A stretch of DNA of 64,000 bases from positions 248,001 to 312,000 of the forward strand of contig NZ_NIXN01000002.1 in assembly GCF_002807055.1 (NCBI RefSeq). Direction: 5' to 3'. This document shows positions 51,882 through 61,433 of the stretch, piece by piece. The notes below the pieces were generated by a model. The model made no database searches. It was not told the DNA's origin and was given only the letters and a program-made list of their open reading frames with translations. The DNA is from Confluentibacter citreus. Lineage in GTDB: Bacteria > Bacteroidota > Bacteroidia > Flavobacteriales > Flavobacteriaceae. Position 1 is the first letter of the stretch; each line of letters starts with the position of its first letter. The translations under genes were made by a program, and so were the position numbers.

Positions 51882-54620
51882 ATGATGCGCTTACTCCCTC
51901 AATTTGACCATATTTTCCAATTTTTACCGCGCCCTAGCTTAATTTTACTTCCCGATGCTCCAAAATTTACCATTGTAGGAGTTAATGATTCTTATTTGGA
52001 TGTTGTTAATAGTGCTAAAAAAGATTTAATAGGTAAAGGAGTCTTTGAAGCATTCCCGGAAAATCCAGAAGATAAAATTTCTAATGGTGTTGGAAATTTA
52101 AGAAACTCCCTAAATTTGGTCATTTCACAAAATGAATTGCATAAGATGTCGCTTCAAAAATACGACATACCAATTCGTGGGACATCAAAATTTAAGGTCA
52201 AGTATTTCAATCCCCAAAACATTCCCATAAAAGATGATAATGGCAACATCACCCATATTTTGCATTCGGTTGAAGATGTAACAGATAAAAAAAAACTGGA
52301 ACTATCGCTTGCCATTGAAAGACAGCGCTTCAATGATTTATATTTTCAAGCGCCTTCGTGCATGGGCATATTAAAAGGCCCCAATTATGTGTATGAATTG
52401 GCAAACCCACTATATTTAGAGTTAATAGGCGCCAAAGACATTATTGGAAAGACCGTCAAAGAGGTATTGCCAGAGCTGGAGACCCAAGGCATTTTTGAAA
52501 TCTTAGATAATGTTTATAAAACAGGAGAGACTTTTTTAGCCAATGAAATGCTCGTTAAATTTGACCACCATAAAAACGGTGAACTTGTAGATAGGTACTT
52601 GGACTTTAATTATCAAGCAAATAGGGATGAGAATGGTACTATAAATGGCATCCTTTTTTTTGCTTCGGATGTGACGGAGTTGGTATTGGCACGTAAAAAA
52701 GTTGAAGAAAGCAAAAAACGCTATAAGGAACTCATTGAAAATTTGCCTGTTGCCACCTATTCCTGTGACCTGGAGGGACGTATCTTATTATACAACAAAG
52801 CGGCAGTAGAATTATGGGGCAGAGAACCAGATACAGAAAAGGATAAATGGGGCGGATCTGTGAAGGTATACAGCGAAAATGGCAACCCGATCCCTATAGA
52901 CTTGTACCCAATGGTGAGAGCCGTGAAGGAAGGTCGGAAAATTAACGATCAAGAAATAATTATAGAGAATTCCAATGGTGATAAACGCAATATATTGCCC
53001 AACCCCGTTCCTTTCTTTGATTCGTCGGGACGGGTAACTGGAGCGGTGAATGTACTGGTTGATATTACTAATAGAAAAAGAGCTGAACTCAAATTAATAA
53101 AAAGTGAAAAAAGATTAAATCAGGCGCAGGAAACAGCTCATCTGGGCAATTGGGAATTGAACTTTGAAACAGGCACATGCTTATGGTCCAGCGAAACCTG
53201 TAAAATATTTGGACTTTCACCCACAGAACATACACAATCCTATGCTTCTTGGTTATCCTATATACACGAAAAAGATAAGGATACCGTATTGAACTCAATC
53301 ACTGAATCCCATAAAACTTTAAACGATCTTATTTTAAACTACCGTATCACTTTAAAAGATGGAACGGTAAAGTTTATACATGGAATATGTAAGTTTGAAT
53401 TCGACACTAACCAAAAGCCCATTGGATTATACGGAACTACACAGGATGTTACCGAGAGAAAAAAAACAGAAAAGATTCTCAGGGAAAGTGAAAAAAAATA
53501 CCGTCAAATCGTAGAAACTGCTCAAGAAGGTATTTGGGTGATTGATGAACATAACATAACCACCTTTGTAAATAATAAACTTTGTGACATTCTAGGATTT
53601 TCCAAAGACGAAATGATGGGAAAGGATATATATTTTTTTATGGACGATGACACCAAGCCAGTTGCCGCCCAATTAATGCAAAATAAAAAAAATGGATATG
53701 CCGACCAAAAAGAATTTAAATACATCTCTAAATCGGGTAAAGACGTCTGGACCCATCTTTCTTCAAATCCACTTTTTAATGAGGCAGGTATTTATAAAGG
53801 ACGCTTGGCTATGGTGACTGATATTACCGAGCGAAAAAATACAGATGAAAAACTCGGAAACTTAATCAAAGAACTCGCCCATCAAAACCAAGAAAATGAA
53901 AGAAAGGCGGCAGAATTATGCCAATCCAATAAAGAACTGGTTAAAACAAATAAAGAATTGGATAGCTTTGTGTATAGTGTTTCACACGATTTACGTTCCC
54001 CGCTAACCTCTATTCTAGGCCTGGTTTCTTTTATTGAAGAAGACAGTAAGGAGCCCGACACTATTGAACAGGTAAAAATGATTCGGACCAGCATAAACCG
54101 CTTGGACGGATTTATAAAAAATATCCTGAATTATTCACAAAACAACCGTACCGAACTAGAAATCCAAAACATACACCTCAAGAAAACCATCCATGACGTT
54201 GTAGAGTCGGTACACAACATGAAAGAGGCCGATGGTATTTCTTTTAAGATTGATATTAAGGAACAACATCCCTTTTATTCCGATTGGCAGCGTTTTAATA
54301 CCGTTGTTGAAAATCTTGTTTCCAATGCCATTAAATACCATAGTGAAGCGATATCTGGAAGGTATATTAAACTTACGGGCACATCAAATAAGGAGGAATT
54401 AAAGCTTAGTATATCCGATAATGGTATGGGCATCGCTCCTGAATTTCACGATAAAATTTTTGAAATGTTTTATCGCTTACCCGGCAACACCATCGGTTCT
54501 GGTATCGGGCTCTATATAGTTAAGGAAACAGTTGATAAAATGCATGGCACCATTGAAATTGAGTCCAAAAAAGGTGTAGGCACAACCTTTAACATTACAC
54601 TAAAAAATTTAAAAGAATGA
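51882..54620 (+). CDS. Multi-PAS sensor histidine kinase
   Basis: A soluble 912-residue kinase with about five PAS/PAC units in row (starting near residues 20, 145, 280, 405 and 535, most ending in a DVTERK-like motif). A short coiled coil follows, then a HisKA domain with phospho-acceptor His in VYSVSHDLRSPLTS and a HATPase domain (NLVSNAIKYH, SDNGMGIAP, GSGIGLYIVKETV). No membrane segment is seen, so it senses cytoplasmic signals. It overlaps the next gene, a stand-alone receiver, by four bases. Confidence 0.92.
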   Translation: MMRLLPQFDHIFQFLPRPSLILLPDAPKFTIVGVNDSYLDVVNSAKKDLIGKGVFEAFPENPEDKISNGVGNLRNSLNLVISQNELHKMSLQKYDIPIRGTSKFKVKYFNPQNIPIKDDNGNITHILHSVEDVTDKKKLELSLAIERQRFNDLYFQAPSCMGILKGPNYVYELANPLYLELIGAKDIIGKTVKEVLPELETQGIFEILDNVYKTGETFLANEMLVKFDHHKNGELVDRYLDFNYQANRDENGTINGILFFASDVTELVLARKKVEESKKRYKELIENLPVATYSCDLEGRILLYNKAAVELWGREPDTEKDKWGGSVKVYSENGNPIPIDLYPMVRAVKEGRKINDQEIIIENSNGDKRNILPNPVPFFDSSGRVTGAVNVLVDITNRKRAELKLIKSEKRLNQAQETAHLGNWELNFETGTCLWSSETCKIFGLSPTEHTQSYASWLSYIHEKDKDTVLNSITESHKTLNDLILNYRITLKDGTVKFIHGICKFEFDTNQKPIGLYGTTQDVTERKKTEKILRESEKKYRQIVETAQEGIWVIDEHNITTFVNNKLCDILGFSKDEMMGKDIYFFMDDDTKPVAAQLMQNKKNGYADQKEFKYISKSGKDVWTHLSSNPLFNEAGIYKGRLAMVTDITERKNTDEKLGNLIKELAHQNQENERKAAELCQSNKELVKTNKELDSFVYSVSHDLRSPLTSILGLVSFIEEDSKEPDTIEQVKMIRTSINRLDGFIKNILNYSQNNRTELEIQNIHLKKTIHDVVESVHNMKEADGISFKIDIKEQHPFYSDWQRFNTVVENLVSNAIKYHSEAISGRYIKLTGTSNKEELKLSISDNGMGIAPEFHDKIFEMFYRLPGNTIGSGIGLYIVKETVDKMHGTIEIESKKGVGTTFNITLKNLKE

Positions 54621-55027
54621 TGATGGAAACACAATCACCCAGATTTGAAAATGTCATGATTATTGATGATAATCTCATAGACCTCTATATAGTATCCCGC
54701 TTGATCACGAAGAACCATTTCGGAAAAAAAGTGCTACAGTATTCTTCTGCTATCGAGGCATTAAAATACCTTCATGAAAACAAAGAAGCCATTAATCAGT
54801 TACCCGAAATTATTTTTATGGATATATACATGCCTGGTATGTCTGGATTTGAATTTATGTTAGAATACGATAAATTACCATCCGCCTTAAAATCCAATTG
54901 CAAGGTGTTTCTTCTATCCTCATCAATTGACGAACGGGATGTGGCTAGAGCAAAAAATGATAAAAACATCGTGGCCATGAAGGAAAAACCAATTACAAAA
55001 GAATTTCTAAACGAATTGAAGATATAG
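54617..55027 (+). CDS. Stand-alone response regulator receiver protein
   Basis: A 136-residue CheY-like receiver. The acidic pocket is IIDDN, the phospho-acceptor Asp is in IIFMDIYMPGMSG, with a Ser in LLSSS and Lys in MKEKP. It lacks an output domain and lies between two PAS kinases, so it likely acts in a phosphorelay or by protein contact. The start may be any of three Met codons at its beginning. Confidence 0.92.
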   Translation: MMMETQSPRFENVMIIDDNLIDLYIVSRLITKNHFGKKVLQYSSAIEALKYLHENKEAINQLPEIIFMDIYMPGMSGFEFMLEYDKLPSALKSNCKVFLLSSSIDERDVARAKNDKNIVAMKEKPITKEFLNELKI

Positions 55028-55033
55028 AGATAA

Positions 55034-56146
55034 ATGAAAACGAACCACAACCAACCAATTTGTGATAAAACGCCATTTGATATGGATAAACATTATAGCA
55101 TTGAACCTTTTTTTGAATCATCACCCGATTTTCTTTGCATTGCGGGCTATGATGGATTTTTCAGAAGAGTAAATCCTGCATTTATTAAGTTAATGGGATA
55201 TACCCGGGAAGAATTATTTGCCAGTCCCATAAGCCATTTTGTACATCCCGAGCATAAGCGGAATACAGCTGAAACGCGGGCCCTGATTTTGGAAGGAGTT
55301 CCATTGTTAAACTTTCAAAACCGTTATATCACAAAAAATGGTGAAATTGTATGGCTCACTTGGACATCTATTCCCGAACCATCGAAAAATTTAATTTATG
55401 CCATTGCAAAAAATATCACCCATATTAAAAAATTGGAGGAAGAGCGAAATTTGCTCCTTGCTAATCTTACAAAAGTCAATGCCGAATTCAAACAATTAAC
55501 CTATACAACGTCTCACGACCTAAGGACTCCCGTAAATAATTTAATTTCACTAGTAAGTTTAATAGACACCTCAACCATCCAAAATGAAGAGACATTGCTT
55601 TATATAGAAATGTTGGAAACATCGGCTATTCAATTGAAGAATACTTTAAATGAGCATATTGATCATTTAAATAAAGAAGATAAACTGAATGTAAAAGTTG
55701 AAAATCTCAGCCTACAAAGTATCCTTGACACTACCATAGAACCATTGAGAGCTTTGATTTCAGATTCAAAAGCGATTTTTAATATCGATTTTTCAGAAGT
55801 ACAACATATAAATTCCAATGCTTTCTATCTGCAAAGTATATTTCTCAATTTAATTTCCAATTCCATAAAATATTCCAGACCCGGAATGACCCCAATAATT
55901 ACTATTATATCTAAAAAAGTGGATAATTATGTGCGTATTATTTTTTCGGATAATGGACTTGGTTTTGATATGGAAAAGGTAGGCGGAAAAATTTTTGGTC
56001 TTCACCAGAGTTTTCATGATCACCCAGACAGTAAAGGTATAGGTTTATACTTGGTAAATAGTTATATGAATAGTTTAGGAGGCTATATAAGTTTAGAAAG
56101 TGAAGTGAATGTTGGGACAACTTTTATTTTAAATTTCAGAACTTAA
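55034..56146 (+). CDS. PAS sensor histidine kinase
   Basis: A soluble 370-residue kinase. One PAS domain (about 20-135; FLCIAGYDGFFRRVNPAFIKLMGYTREEL) is followed by HisKA with TTSHDLRTPVNNLIS and a HATPase domain (FLNLISNSIKYSRPG, FSDNGLGFD, SKGIGLYLVNSYM). It is six bases after the stand-alone receiver and likely belongs to the same signalling unit. Confidence 0.92.
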   Translation: MKTNHNQPICDKTPFDMDKHYSIEPFFESSPDFLCIAGYDGFFRRVNPAFIKLMGYTREELFASPISHFVHPEHKRNTAETRALILEGVPLLNFQNRYITKNGEIVWLTWTSIPEPSKNLIYAIAKNITHIKKLEEERNLLLANLTKVNAEFKQLTYTTSHDLRTPVNNLISLVSLIDTSTIQNEETLLYIEMLETSAIQLKNTLNEHIDHLNKEDKLNVKVENLSLQSILDTTIEPLRALISDSKAIFNIDFSEVQHINSNAFYLQSIFLNLISNSIKYSRPGMTPIITIISKKVDNYVRIIFSDNGLGFDMEKVGGKIFGLHQSFHDHPDSKGIGLYLVNSYMNSLGGYISLESEVNVGTTFILNFRT

Positions 56147-56234
56147 GCTTTAAATTCCCTTTAGCAAACTATTTAAACGAGCTTTATCAACTAAAAAATA
56201 AATAAGCGTAACTTTGCCAATTAAATAATCATTT

Positions 56235-57581
56235 GTGAATTTTAGAGATTTAAATTTAAACACCCCATTATATAACGCCTTAGACGATTTAGGGTTTACC
56301 ACACCCACACCCATACAAGAAGAAGCCTTTAACGTGGTGAGTTCTGGTAAAGATGTGGTTGGTATTGCACAAACTGGTACTGGTAAAACCTTTGCCTATA
56401 TGCTGCCCATTCTTAAAAACCTGCCTTTTTCCACTCAAGAAAATCCGCGTATTTTAGTGCTCGTTCCCACGCGCGAACTGGTGGTGCAAGTGGTTGAGGA
56501 AATAGAAAAATTATCTAAATACATGAACACCCGAGTGTTGGGTGTGTATGGTGGCACGAACATCAATACCCAAAAACAAGCGATTGCTGAAGGTTTGGAT
56601 ATTTTGGTGGCGACGCCGGGACGATTTTACGATTTAGCTTTGAGTAGGGTTTTACAGGTAAAATCAATTCAAAAGTTAGTGATTGATGAAGTGGATGTGA
56701 TGCTGGACTTGGGATTTAGACATCAGCTTATTAATATTTTTGACATTCTGCCTGAGCGCCGACAAAACATCATGTTTTCGGCAACCATGACTGAGGATGT
56801 GGATGATTTGATTAACGATTTTTTTAAAAGTCCGGAACGCGTGTCTATTGCCGTTTCTGGAACACCACTTGAGAATATTACACAGTTACGCTATCATGTC
56901 CCTAATTTTTATACAAAAGTCAATCTGTTATTTGAATTACTGCAAGACAAGGAACGCTTTAATAAAACCTTGATTTTTGTTGCTAATAAAAAAATGGCGG
57001 ACCGTTTATTTGAAAAACTGGACGAGCGTTTTCATGACGAATTATGCATCATCCATTCCAATAAAACACAAAATTACCGTTTAAGAAGTATTGAGCAATT
57101 CAGAACGGGCATGAATCGTATTTTAGTCGCCACCGATATCATGGCGCGTGGATTGGATATTGATAACGTGTCGCATGTCATTAATTTTGACACACCCAAT
57201 TATCCTGAAAATTATATGCACCGTATTGGTAGAACGGGGCGTGCCGAACGTGAAGGTGAAGCGCTTGTTTTTTCTACGGAAAACGAAACGGAAGCCATTA
57301 AAAACATTGAACGGTTGATGAATATGGAAATTCCTGTATTGGAGTTGCCTGAGGATGTTGAGGTATCAGATCAGTTGATTGAGGAGGAACGTCCGCAAAT
57401 AAAAGAGCGTAACAATCCCGATAGGAAACCCGAAGATGTGGGGCCTGCATTTCATGAAAAATCCGAAAAAAACAAAAAAGAAAATTTAGGTGGTTCGTAT
57501 AAATTTAAAATTGCCGAGAAGTATAAGAAACCTCTAACGAGAGGGGATAAGAATTATAATAGGCGAAATAAGAAAAAATAA
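56235..57581 (+). CDS. DEAD-box RNA helicase
   Basis: A 448-residue helicase with a GTG start. Motifs: Q motif (TTPTPIQEEAF), I (AQTGTGKT), Ia (PTREL), Ib (TPGR), II as IDEVDVMLD (DEVD in place of DEAD), III (SAT), V (ATDIMARGLDID) and VI (HRIGRTGRAEREG). A basic tail rich in Lys and Arg ends the chain (GDKNYNRRNKKK) and could bind RNA. It probably unwinds RNA during ribosome assembly or cold adaptation. Confidence 0.94.
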   Translation: MNFRDLNLNTPLYNALDDLGFTTPTPIQEEAFNVVSSGKDVVGIAQTGTGKTFAYMLPILKNLPFSTQENPRILVLVPTRELVVQVVEEIEKLSKYMNTRVLGVYGGTNINTQKQAIAEGLDILVATPGRFYDLALSRVLQVKSIQKLVIDEVDVMLDLGFRHQLINIFDILPERRQNIMFSATMTEDVDDLINDFFKSPERVSIAVSGTPLENITQLRYHVPNFYTKVNLLFELLQDKERFNKTLIFVANKKMADRLFEKLDERFHDELCIIHSNKTQNYRLRSIEQFRTGMNRILVATDIMARGLDIDNVSHVINFDTPNYPENYMHRIGRTGRAEREGEALVFSTENETEAIKNIERLMNMEIPVLELPEDVEVSDQLIEEERPQIKERNNPDRKPEDVGPAFHEKSEKNKKENLGGSYKFKIAEKYKKPLTRGDKNYNRRNKKK

Positions 57582-57583
57582 TT

Positions 57584-57640
57584 ACAGTCGCAGTGTTCAG
57601 TCACAGTCTCAGTTTGCAGTGTTCAGTCTCGGTTTGCAGT
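57584..57640. repeat. Degenerate CAGTCTCAGTTTGCAGTGTT repeat
   Basis: Words CAGTCGCAGTGTTCAGT, CACAGTCTCAGTTTGCAGTG and TTCAGTCTCGGTTTGCAGT in row. Only one polarity is present; the 3' counterpart seen in the GATTCGTTTA elements is missing. Confidence 0.7.
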
Positions 57641-57653
57641 AAAAATATTCAAA

Positions 57654-58235
57654 TCAATTATACAACCACTTCTTAATCAATTTGGTGTAGTTTGGCATGA
57701 CTAAATAAACCATCAACCACACGATAACGCCTGTAACCACTAAAGTGTCTATTAGAGGATACTTCGGAAAGGAAGCCATTCTTAAAATGGGCAGAATGAT
57801 CAATGGAATTCCGAACGCCAATGGAAATATGGCAGACCAGGTAACCAGATATTGTTTCCAACGTACTGGAGGATTTGATTTTTCGGTTTCAGATACAAAC
57901 AAAAAGTCCAAGCCACTATTGATGTAATAATGATCATCTTTAGCAAAAAGCGGCCTTGCTTTTTCAATGAATTGCTTTCTGTCTTGAGATTCCATCCAAT
58001 TTTTGAGATTTTCGATGGTATTAAATCTGATGATAACCGTATATATGAACGTTAAATTCGGGATAGGCCGAATAATTTGCCAATCTATATGCCCAGGATA
58101 ACTTTTACAAATGGGTGCAATCTCGTTTAACCATGCTTCGTATTGTTGGTGTTTACCATCTAAAATGTGATGGGATATAACCACTGAAGCCCCTTGCTTT
58201 TCCATAAATTTAAACATTGATTTGGTAAAATTCAT
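57654..58235 (-). CDS. Antibiotic biosynthesis monooxygenase-domain membrane protein
   Basis: A 193-residue protein. The first 100 or so residues match the ABM/dimeric alpha-beta barrel fold (VVISHHILDGKHQQYEAWLNEI, PGHIDWQIIRP). Two to three membrane helices follow (about 127-185). Similar two-part proteins are widespread and of unknown role. It stands alone and is convergent with the helicase gene. Confidence 0.82.
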   Translation of the reverse strand: MNFTKSMFKFMEKQGASVVISHHILDGKHQQYEAWLNEIAPICKSYPGHIDWQIIRPIPNLTFIYTVIIRFNTIENLKNWMESQDRKQFIEKARPLFAKDDHYYINSGLDFLFVSETEKSNPPVRWKQYLVTWSAIFPLAFGIPLIILPILRMASFPKYPLIDTLVVTGVIVWLMVYLVMPNYTKLIKKWLYN

Positions 58236-58427
58236 TCCATTAAGTCAAATCTAAATTAAGAAATTAAATGAATTGGTTTAAAGAGAATGAAAATATATAA
58301 CCCAGAAGAGCTTGCAATCGTTTGCGTACAAAAACTTAAAAAATTAAATTTATTTTACCCAAAATAAAATCCCTAAAAGTTATAAAAACACTAAATTTAC
58401 AAACCGTTTACTGATTTAATTAAATCA

Positions 58428-59195
58428 ATGGATTCTTCAAAGGAACTTATAAAAACCGTGGATTTGCTTTTAGATATTTCATCGCTTTTGATGGTTTCTG
58501 GGGCTAATACCAACCGAGTGAATTTGAGTATCGACAGATTTGCATCTGCATTACATTGTAATACGTCCTGCTTTATAAGTCATAAAACTATTGTTATGAC
58601 GGTATATGAAGACAACTCTACCTTAAGTTGCACCCGCGTTAAAAATATCCCACCGTATGCCATTAACTTTTCAACAATTTCTGCTGTAAGCAAAGCCAGT
58701 TGGAATGCCGTTGAAGAACATTGGACTTTAGACCAAATTGCCAAAGAAATTGAAACTATTAAAAACCAGAAAAGATACCCTAAGCTAGTCGTTCTCATCG
58801 CAGTTAGTTTAGCAGGTGCTGGATTTTGTAATATTTTTAATGGTGATTATATAAACATGGGCGTTGCTTTTTTTAGCACGTTTATCGGGTTACTTATTTT
58901 TCAATTGACACATAGAGAAGGATACAATGTGTATCTCCGTATTTTTTTAGCATCGCTTATCGCTTCTATTCTGGCGTCGTTAGGCATTGTTTTTGAAATG
59001 GGCGCCAACCCTGAAACGGCCTTGGCGACATCCATTCTATTTTTGGTGCCAGGGGTTGCTTTGATTAATTCGTTTACGGACTTTTTAGATAATAACATCA
59101 TTAATGGCTTGGTGCGTTACACAACAGGGCTAATGACCGTGCTTGCTATTGCATTAGGACTTTTTATTGCCATGATACTATTTCAATTAAATTAA
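58428..59195 (+). CDS. ThrE-type threonine/serine exporter, N-terminal component
   Basis: A 255-residue protein of the DUF1212/ThrE family. An N-terminal soluble part (SGANTNRVNLSIDRFA) is followed by about five membrane helices (AVSLAGAGFCNIFNGD, FLVPGVALINSFTD). ThrE proteins export threonine and serine. Here the ten-helix exporter is split; the second half is encoded one base downstream. Confidence 0.87.
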   Translation: MDSSKELIKTVDLLLDISSLLMVSGANTNRVNLSIDRFASALHCNTSCFISHKTIVMTVYEDNSTLSCTRVKNIPPYAINFSTISAVSKASWNAVEEHWTLDQIAKEIETIKNQKRYPKLVVLIAVSLAGAGFCNIFNGDYINMGVAFFSTFIGLLIFQLTHREGYNVYLRIFLASLIASILASLGIVFEMGANPETALATSILFLVPGVALINSFTDFLDNNIINGLVRYTTGLMTVLAIALGLFIAMILFQLN

Positions 59196-59196
59196 T

Positions 59197-59685
59197 ATGC
59201 TAACAATAATTTTAAACTTACTGGAAGTTGCTGCTTGGTCGGGCATAGCAGCTTTGGGTTTTGGCATCTTATTTAATATCCCAAAAGGTGTTATTCCTAC
59301 TGTTTTTATATTAGGTTTTACGGCAGGCTTAATAAAATTCAGCTTAATACATTTTAATGTCCATATTGTATTAGCGACTTTTATAGCTGTTTTTTTTGTT
59401 GGCATTATTTGTATGCCAGTTGCCCATAAAATACACCATCCGCCAGTTGTATTTTGCATCCCTCCTACCATTCCCATGATACCCGGTTATTTCGCTTATG
59501 AAACGGTGTTATCTGTCATGAATTTTATTTTTATGGAAGATAATCAAGCCAAACGAGTGGAACTGATAGACGCCATCTTCACCAACGGATTTACTATGAT
59601 TTTTATATTGATTTCCATAGCTGCGGGCATCTCATTACCTATGCTTTTATTACGAAAAAATACCGTCAAGAAAATTGAAAACTAA
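59197..59685 (+). CDS. ThrE-type threonine/serine exporter, C-terminal component
   Basis: A 162-residue membrane protein with about five helices, of the DUF3815/ThrE_2 family (AALGFGILFNIPK, GIICMPVAHKIHHPPVVFCIPPTIPMIPG). It pairs with the preceding gene, from which it is one base apart. Confidence 0.87.
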   Translation: MLTIILNLLEVAAWSGIAALGFGILFNIPKGVIPTVFILGFTAGLIKFSLIHFNVHIVLATFIAVFFVGIICMPVAHKIHHPPVVFCIPPTIPMIPGYFAYETVLSVMNFIFMEDNQAKRVELIDAIFTNGFTMIFILISIAAGISLPMLLLRKNTVKKIEN

Positions 59686-59704
59686 ATATGTTGTACATTT
59701 TGAT

Positions 59705-59879
59705 AAAAATTTGATTCTCGATACAAATTTCAAACATGAAAAATGTTTGAAATTCACTCGAATTGACAGGCTAATTAAAAACACAACTAACAACCTAGAT
59801 GTCATTTCGAGTGGGTTTGCGCAGCTTACGGAGCAAAGCTGTATCGAGAAGCATATCTAACTAAAGTTCTCGATGTGAA
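59705..59879. repeat. Second locus of the modular TTCGAGTGA / TATCGAGAA hairpin element
   Basis: Right half of one copy (TTCTCGATACAA, then ATTTCAAACAT / ATGTTTGAAAT hairpin, then TTCACTCGAATTGACAGG) is joined through GGCTAATTAAAAACACAA and AACAACCTAGATGTCA to the left half and core of another copy (TTTCGAGTGG, TGTATCGAGAAG, AAGTTCTCGATG). The joining stretch matches that at 49570-49603. The second copy has its own small hairpin, CAGCTT / AAGCTG. Confidence 0.83.
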
Positions 59880-59974
59880 ATAGTTAGCAACTAACTATTA
59901 CGACTGACATCAAATAATAAAAAGTTCCAAAATGTACTACGTCTAATTATATTGTTTAAATACTAATTTTAAAA

Positions 59975-60754
59975 ATGCAAAAATCACTTTCAATATTACT
60001 AACTTTCTTGTTTATGTTTTCATTCCAACTTCATGCTGTAGATGATTGGGGTGCCACAGGACATCGTACCGTTGGGGAAATTGCCAGTCATTATCTCACA
60101 TCCAAAACAAAACGTAAATTGAAAAAACTTCTCAACAAACAATCATTAGCTTTCGTGTCTACCCATGCCGATGAGATTAAGTCTGATAAGCGTTATGATA
60201 AATTCAATACCTGGCATTACATCAATATGCCCATGGAAGCTGATTATGATGTTTCCAAACAACATCCTGAAGGGGATTTGGTTTCGGCAATCGCTTTATG
60301 CAAATCAGTCATTCTAGACAAAAATGCTTCTGATAATGACAAAGCTTTTTATTTGAAACTCCTCATACATTTTATAGGCGATTTACACCAGCCGTTACAT
60401 GTAGCTCTTGAAGAAGACAGAGGCGGAAACGACTTTAAATTACAATGGTTTTATAATGACACCAATTTACACAGTGTTTGGGACAGTAAAATGATTGATG
60501 ATTATGGTATGGGCTATTTGGAATTGGCAAAAAACGAAGATTATCTAACGAAAGACGCTATTAAGGAACTCCAAAAAGGAACGGTGATTGATTGGGTAAA
60601 TGATACCCATAAACTGACGAGAGACATCTATACTAACGTAAAACCAGATGACAATTTACGTTATGAGTACTCTTATAAATATATGAACGTGGCTCGTAAA
60701 CAATTACAAATTGCTGGTGTAAGATTGGCTAAAACTTTAAATGAGTTGTTTTAA
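59975..60754 (+). CDS. S1/P1 nuclease family protein
   Basis: A secreted 259-residue zinc-dependent phosphodiesterase. A signal peptide (about 1-22) precedes WGATGHRTVGEIASHYL; the Trp and following His belong to the trinuclear zinc site. Other ligand segments are STHADEIK, HYINMP, LLIHFIGDLHQPLHVALEEDRGGNDF and HSVWDSKMI. It degrades single-stranded nucleic acids or nucleotide monophosphates outside the cytoplasm, perhaps for phosphate or nucleoside supply. A strong terminator follows. Confidence 0.93.
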   Translation: MQKSLSILLTFLFMFSFQLHAVDDWGATGHRTVGEIASHYLTSKTKRKLKKLLNKQSLAFVSTHADEIKSDKRYDKFNTWHYINMPMEADYDVSKQHPEGDLVSAIALCKSVILDKNASDNDKAFYLKLLIHFIGDLHQPLHVALEEDRGGNDFKLQWFYNDTNLHSVWDSKMIDDYGMGYLELAKNEDYLTKDAIKELQKGTVIDWVNDTHKLTRDIYTNVKPDDNLRYEYSYKYMNVARKQLQIAGVRLAKTLNELF

Positions 60755-60785
60755 AAAGAGGTTGAAAATTAAGTCAACCTCTTTT
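60752..60785 (+). terminator. Intrinsic terminator after the S1/P1 nuclease gene
   Basis: Perfect 13-base stem AAAAAGAGGTTGA (60752-60764) and TCAACCTCTTTTT (60773-60785), 8-base loop. It overlaps the stop codon and, being symmetric, may also serve the convergent TolQ-like gene. Confidence 0.9.
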
Positions 60786-60841
60786 TATATATTTTATATT
60801 TCTTTATCCGAATAAAATTTTCCTTCCATAAAAACAACTAA

Positions 60842-61243
60842 TTAACTCTTTTGAAGACCTTTTAAAATAACCATTCCAATTCTAGAAATAATAAAGGTAA
60901 ACGCACCAAATAGCATGGTTAATAAGGTCACTTTCAAACCGCCTCCCATATTAGAAATATCACCTGTGAATTCTAATTTATCAAAAGCTTCAATCATACC
61001 CATTACCGATGCTAAAATTCCCAAAACCAGTCCTAGCAAACTCATCTCTGACACCAAAGAAATCATTTTATTAAATTTCACTTCATTCTTGTTTAAACTT
61101 ATAGTGGCCCTAATTAAAAAGAAAATGGACAGCATTAAGGAAATTAAAATAAGGGACATAAAAAATGGCCCACCTTCATGAAACCTTTTGGCAAATTCAC
61201 CACCGATTGAAGCATTTTGGGTACTGATTACTAACATATTCAT
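60842..61243 (-). CDS. MotA/TolQ/ExbB proton channel family protein
   Basis: A short 133-residue protein with three predicted membrane helices (about 30-48, 68-85, 105-125) and the family core LLGLVLGILASVMGMIEAFDKL, GGLKVTLLTMLFGAFTFI. It is smaller than ExbB/TolQ (about 230) and has no ExbD-like partner nearby. It may be a lone member that serves an unknown energised process. Confidence 0.8.
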   Translation of the reverse strand: MNMLVISTQNASIGGEFAKRFHEGGPFFMSLILISLMLSIFFLIRATISLNKNEVKFNKMISLVSEMSLLGLVLGILASVMGMIEAFDKLEFTGDISNMGGGLKVTLLTMLFGAFTFIISRIGMVILKGLQKS

Positions 61244-61317
61244 AATTTTTGATTTAAATTAAACATGCTACAAACTTAAAATGCAAATGTGTTAATTAAA
61301 TTAAAATGCGACAGATG

Positions 61318-61368
61318 ACCAATTTAGCGATTTAAATAACATCATGTTAAAACAATTGCTAAATTGGT
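61318..61368. promoter_or_regulatory. Long palindrome upstream of the LytS/LytTR operon
   Basis: ACCAATTTAGCGATT (61318-61332) and AATTGCTAAATTGGT (61354-61368) match as inverted repeats at 14 of 15 positions with a 21-base centre. It lies between two divergent genes, so it cannot be a terminator for either and is likely a regulatory site. Confidence 0.5.
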
Positions 61369-61433
61369 TATTCGTCTACAAAAAATAAAATAGCTTTAAA
61401 AATGTGCTATCATTGTATGGATATTTGGTTAAG

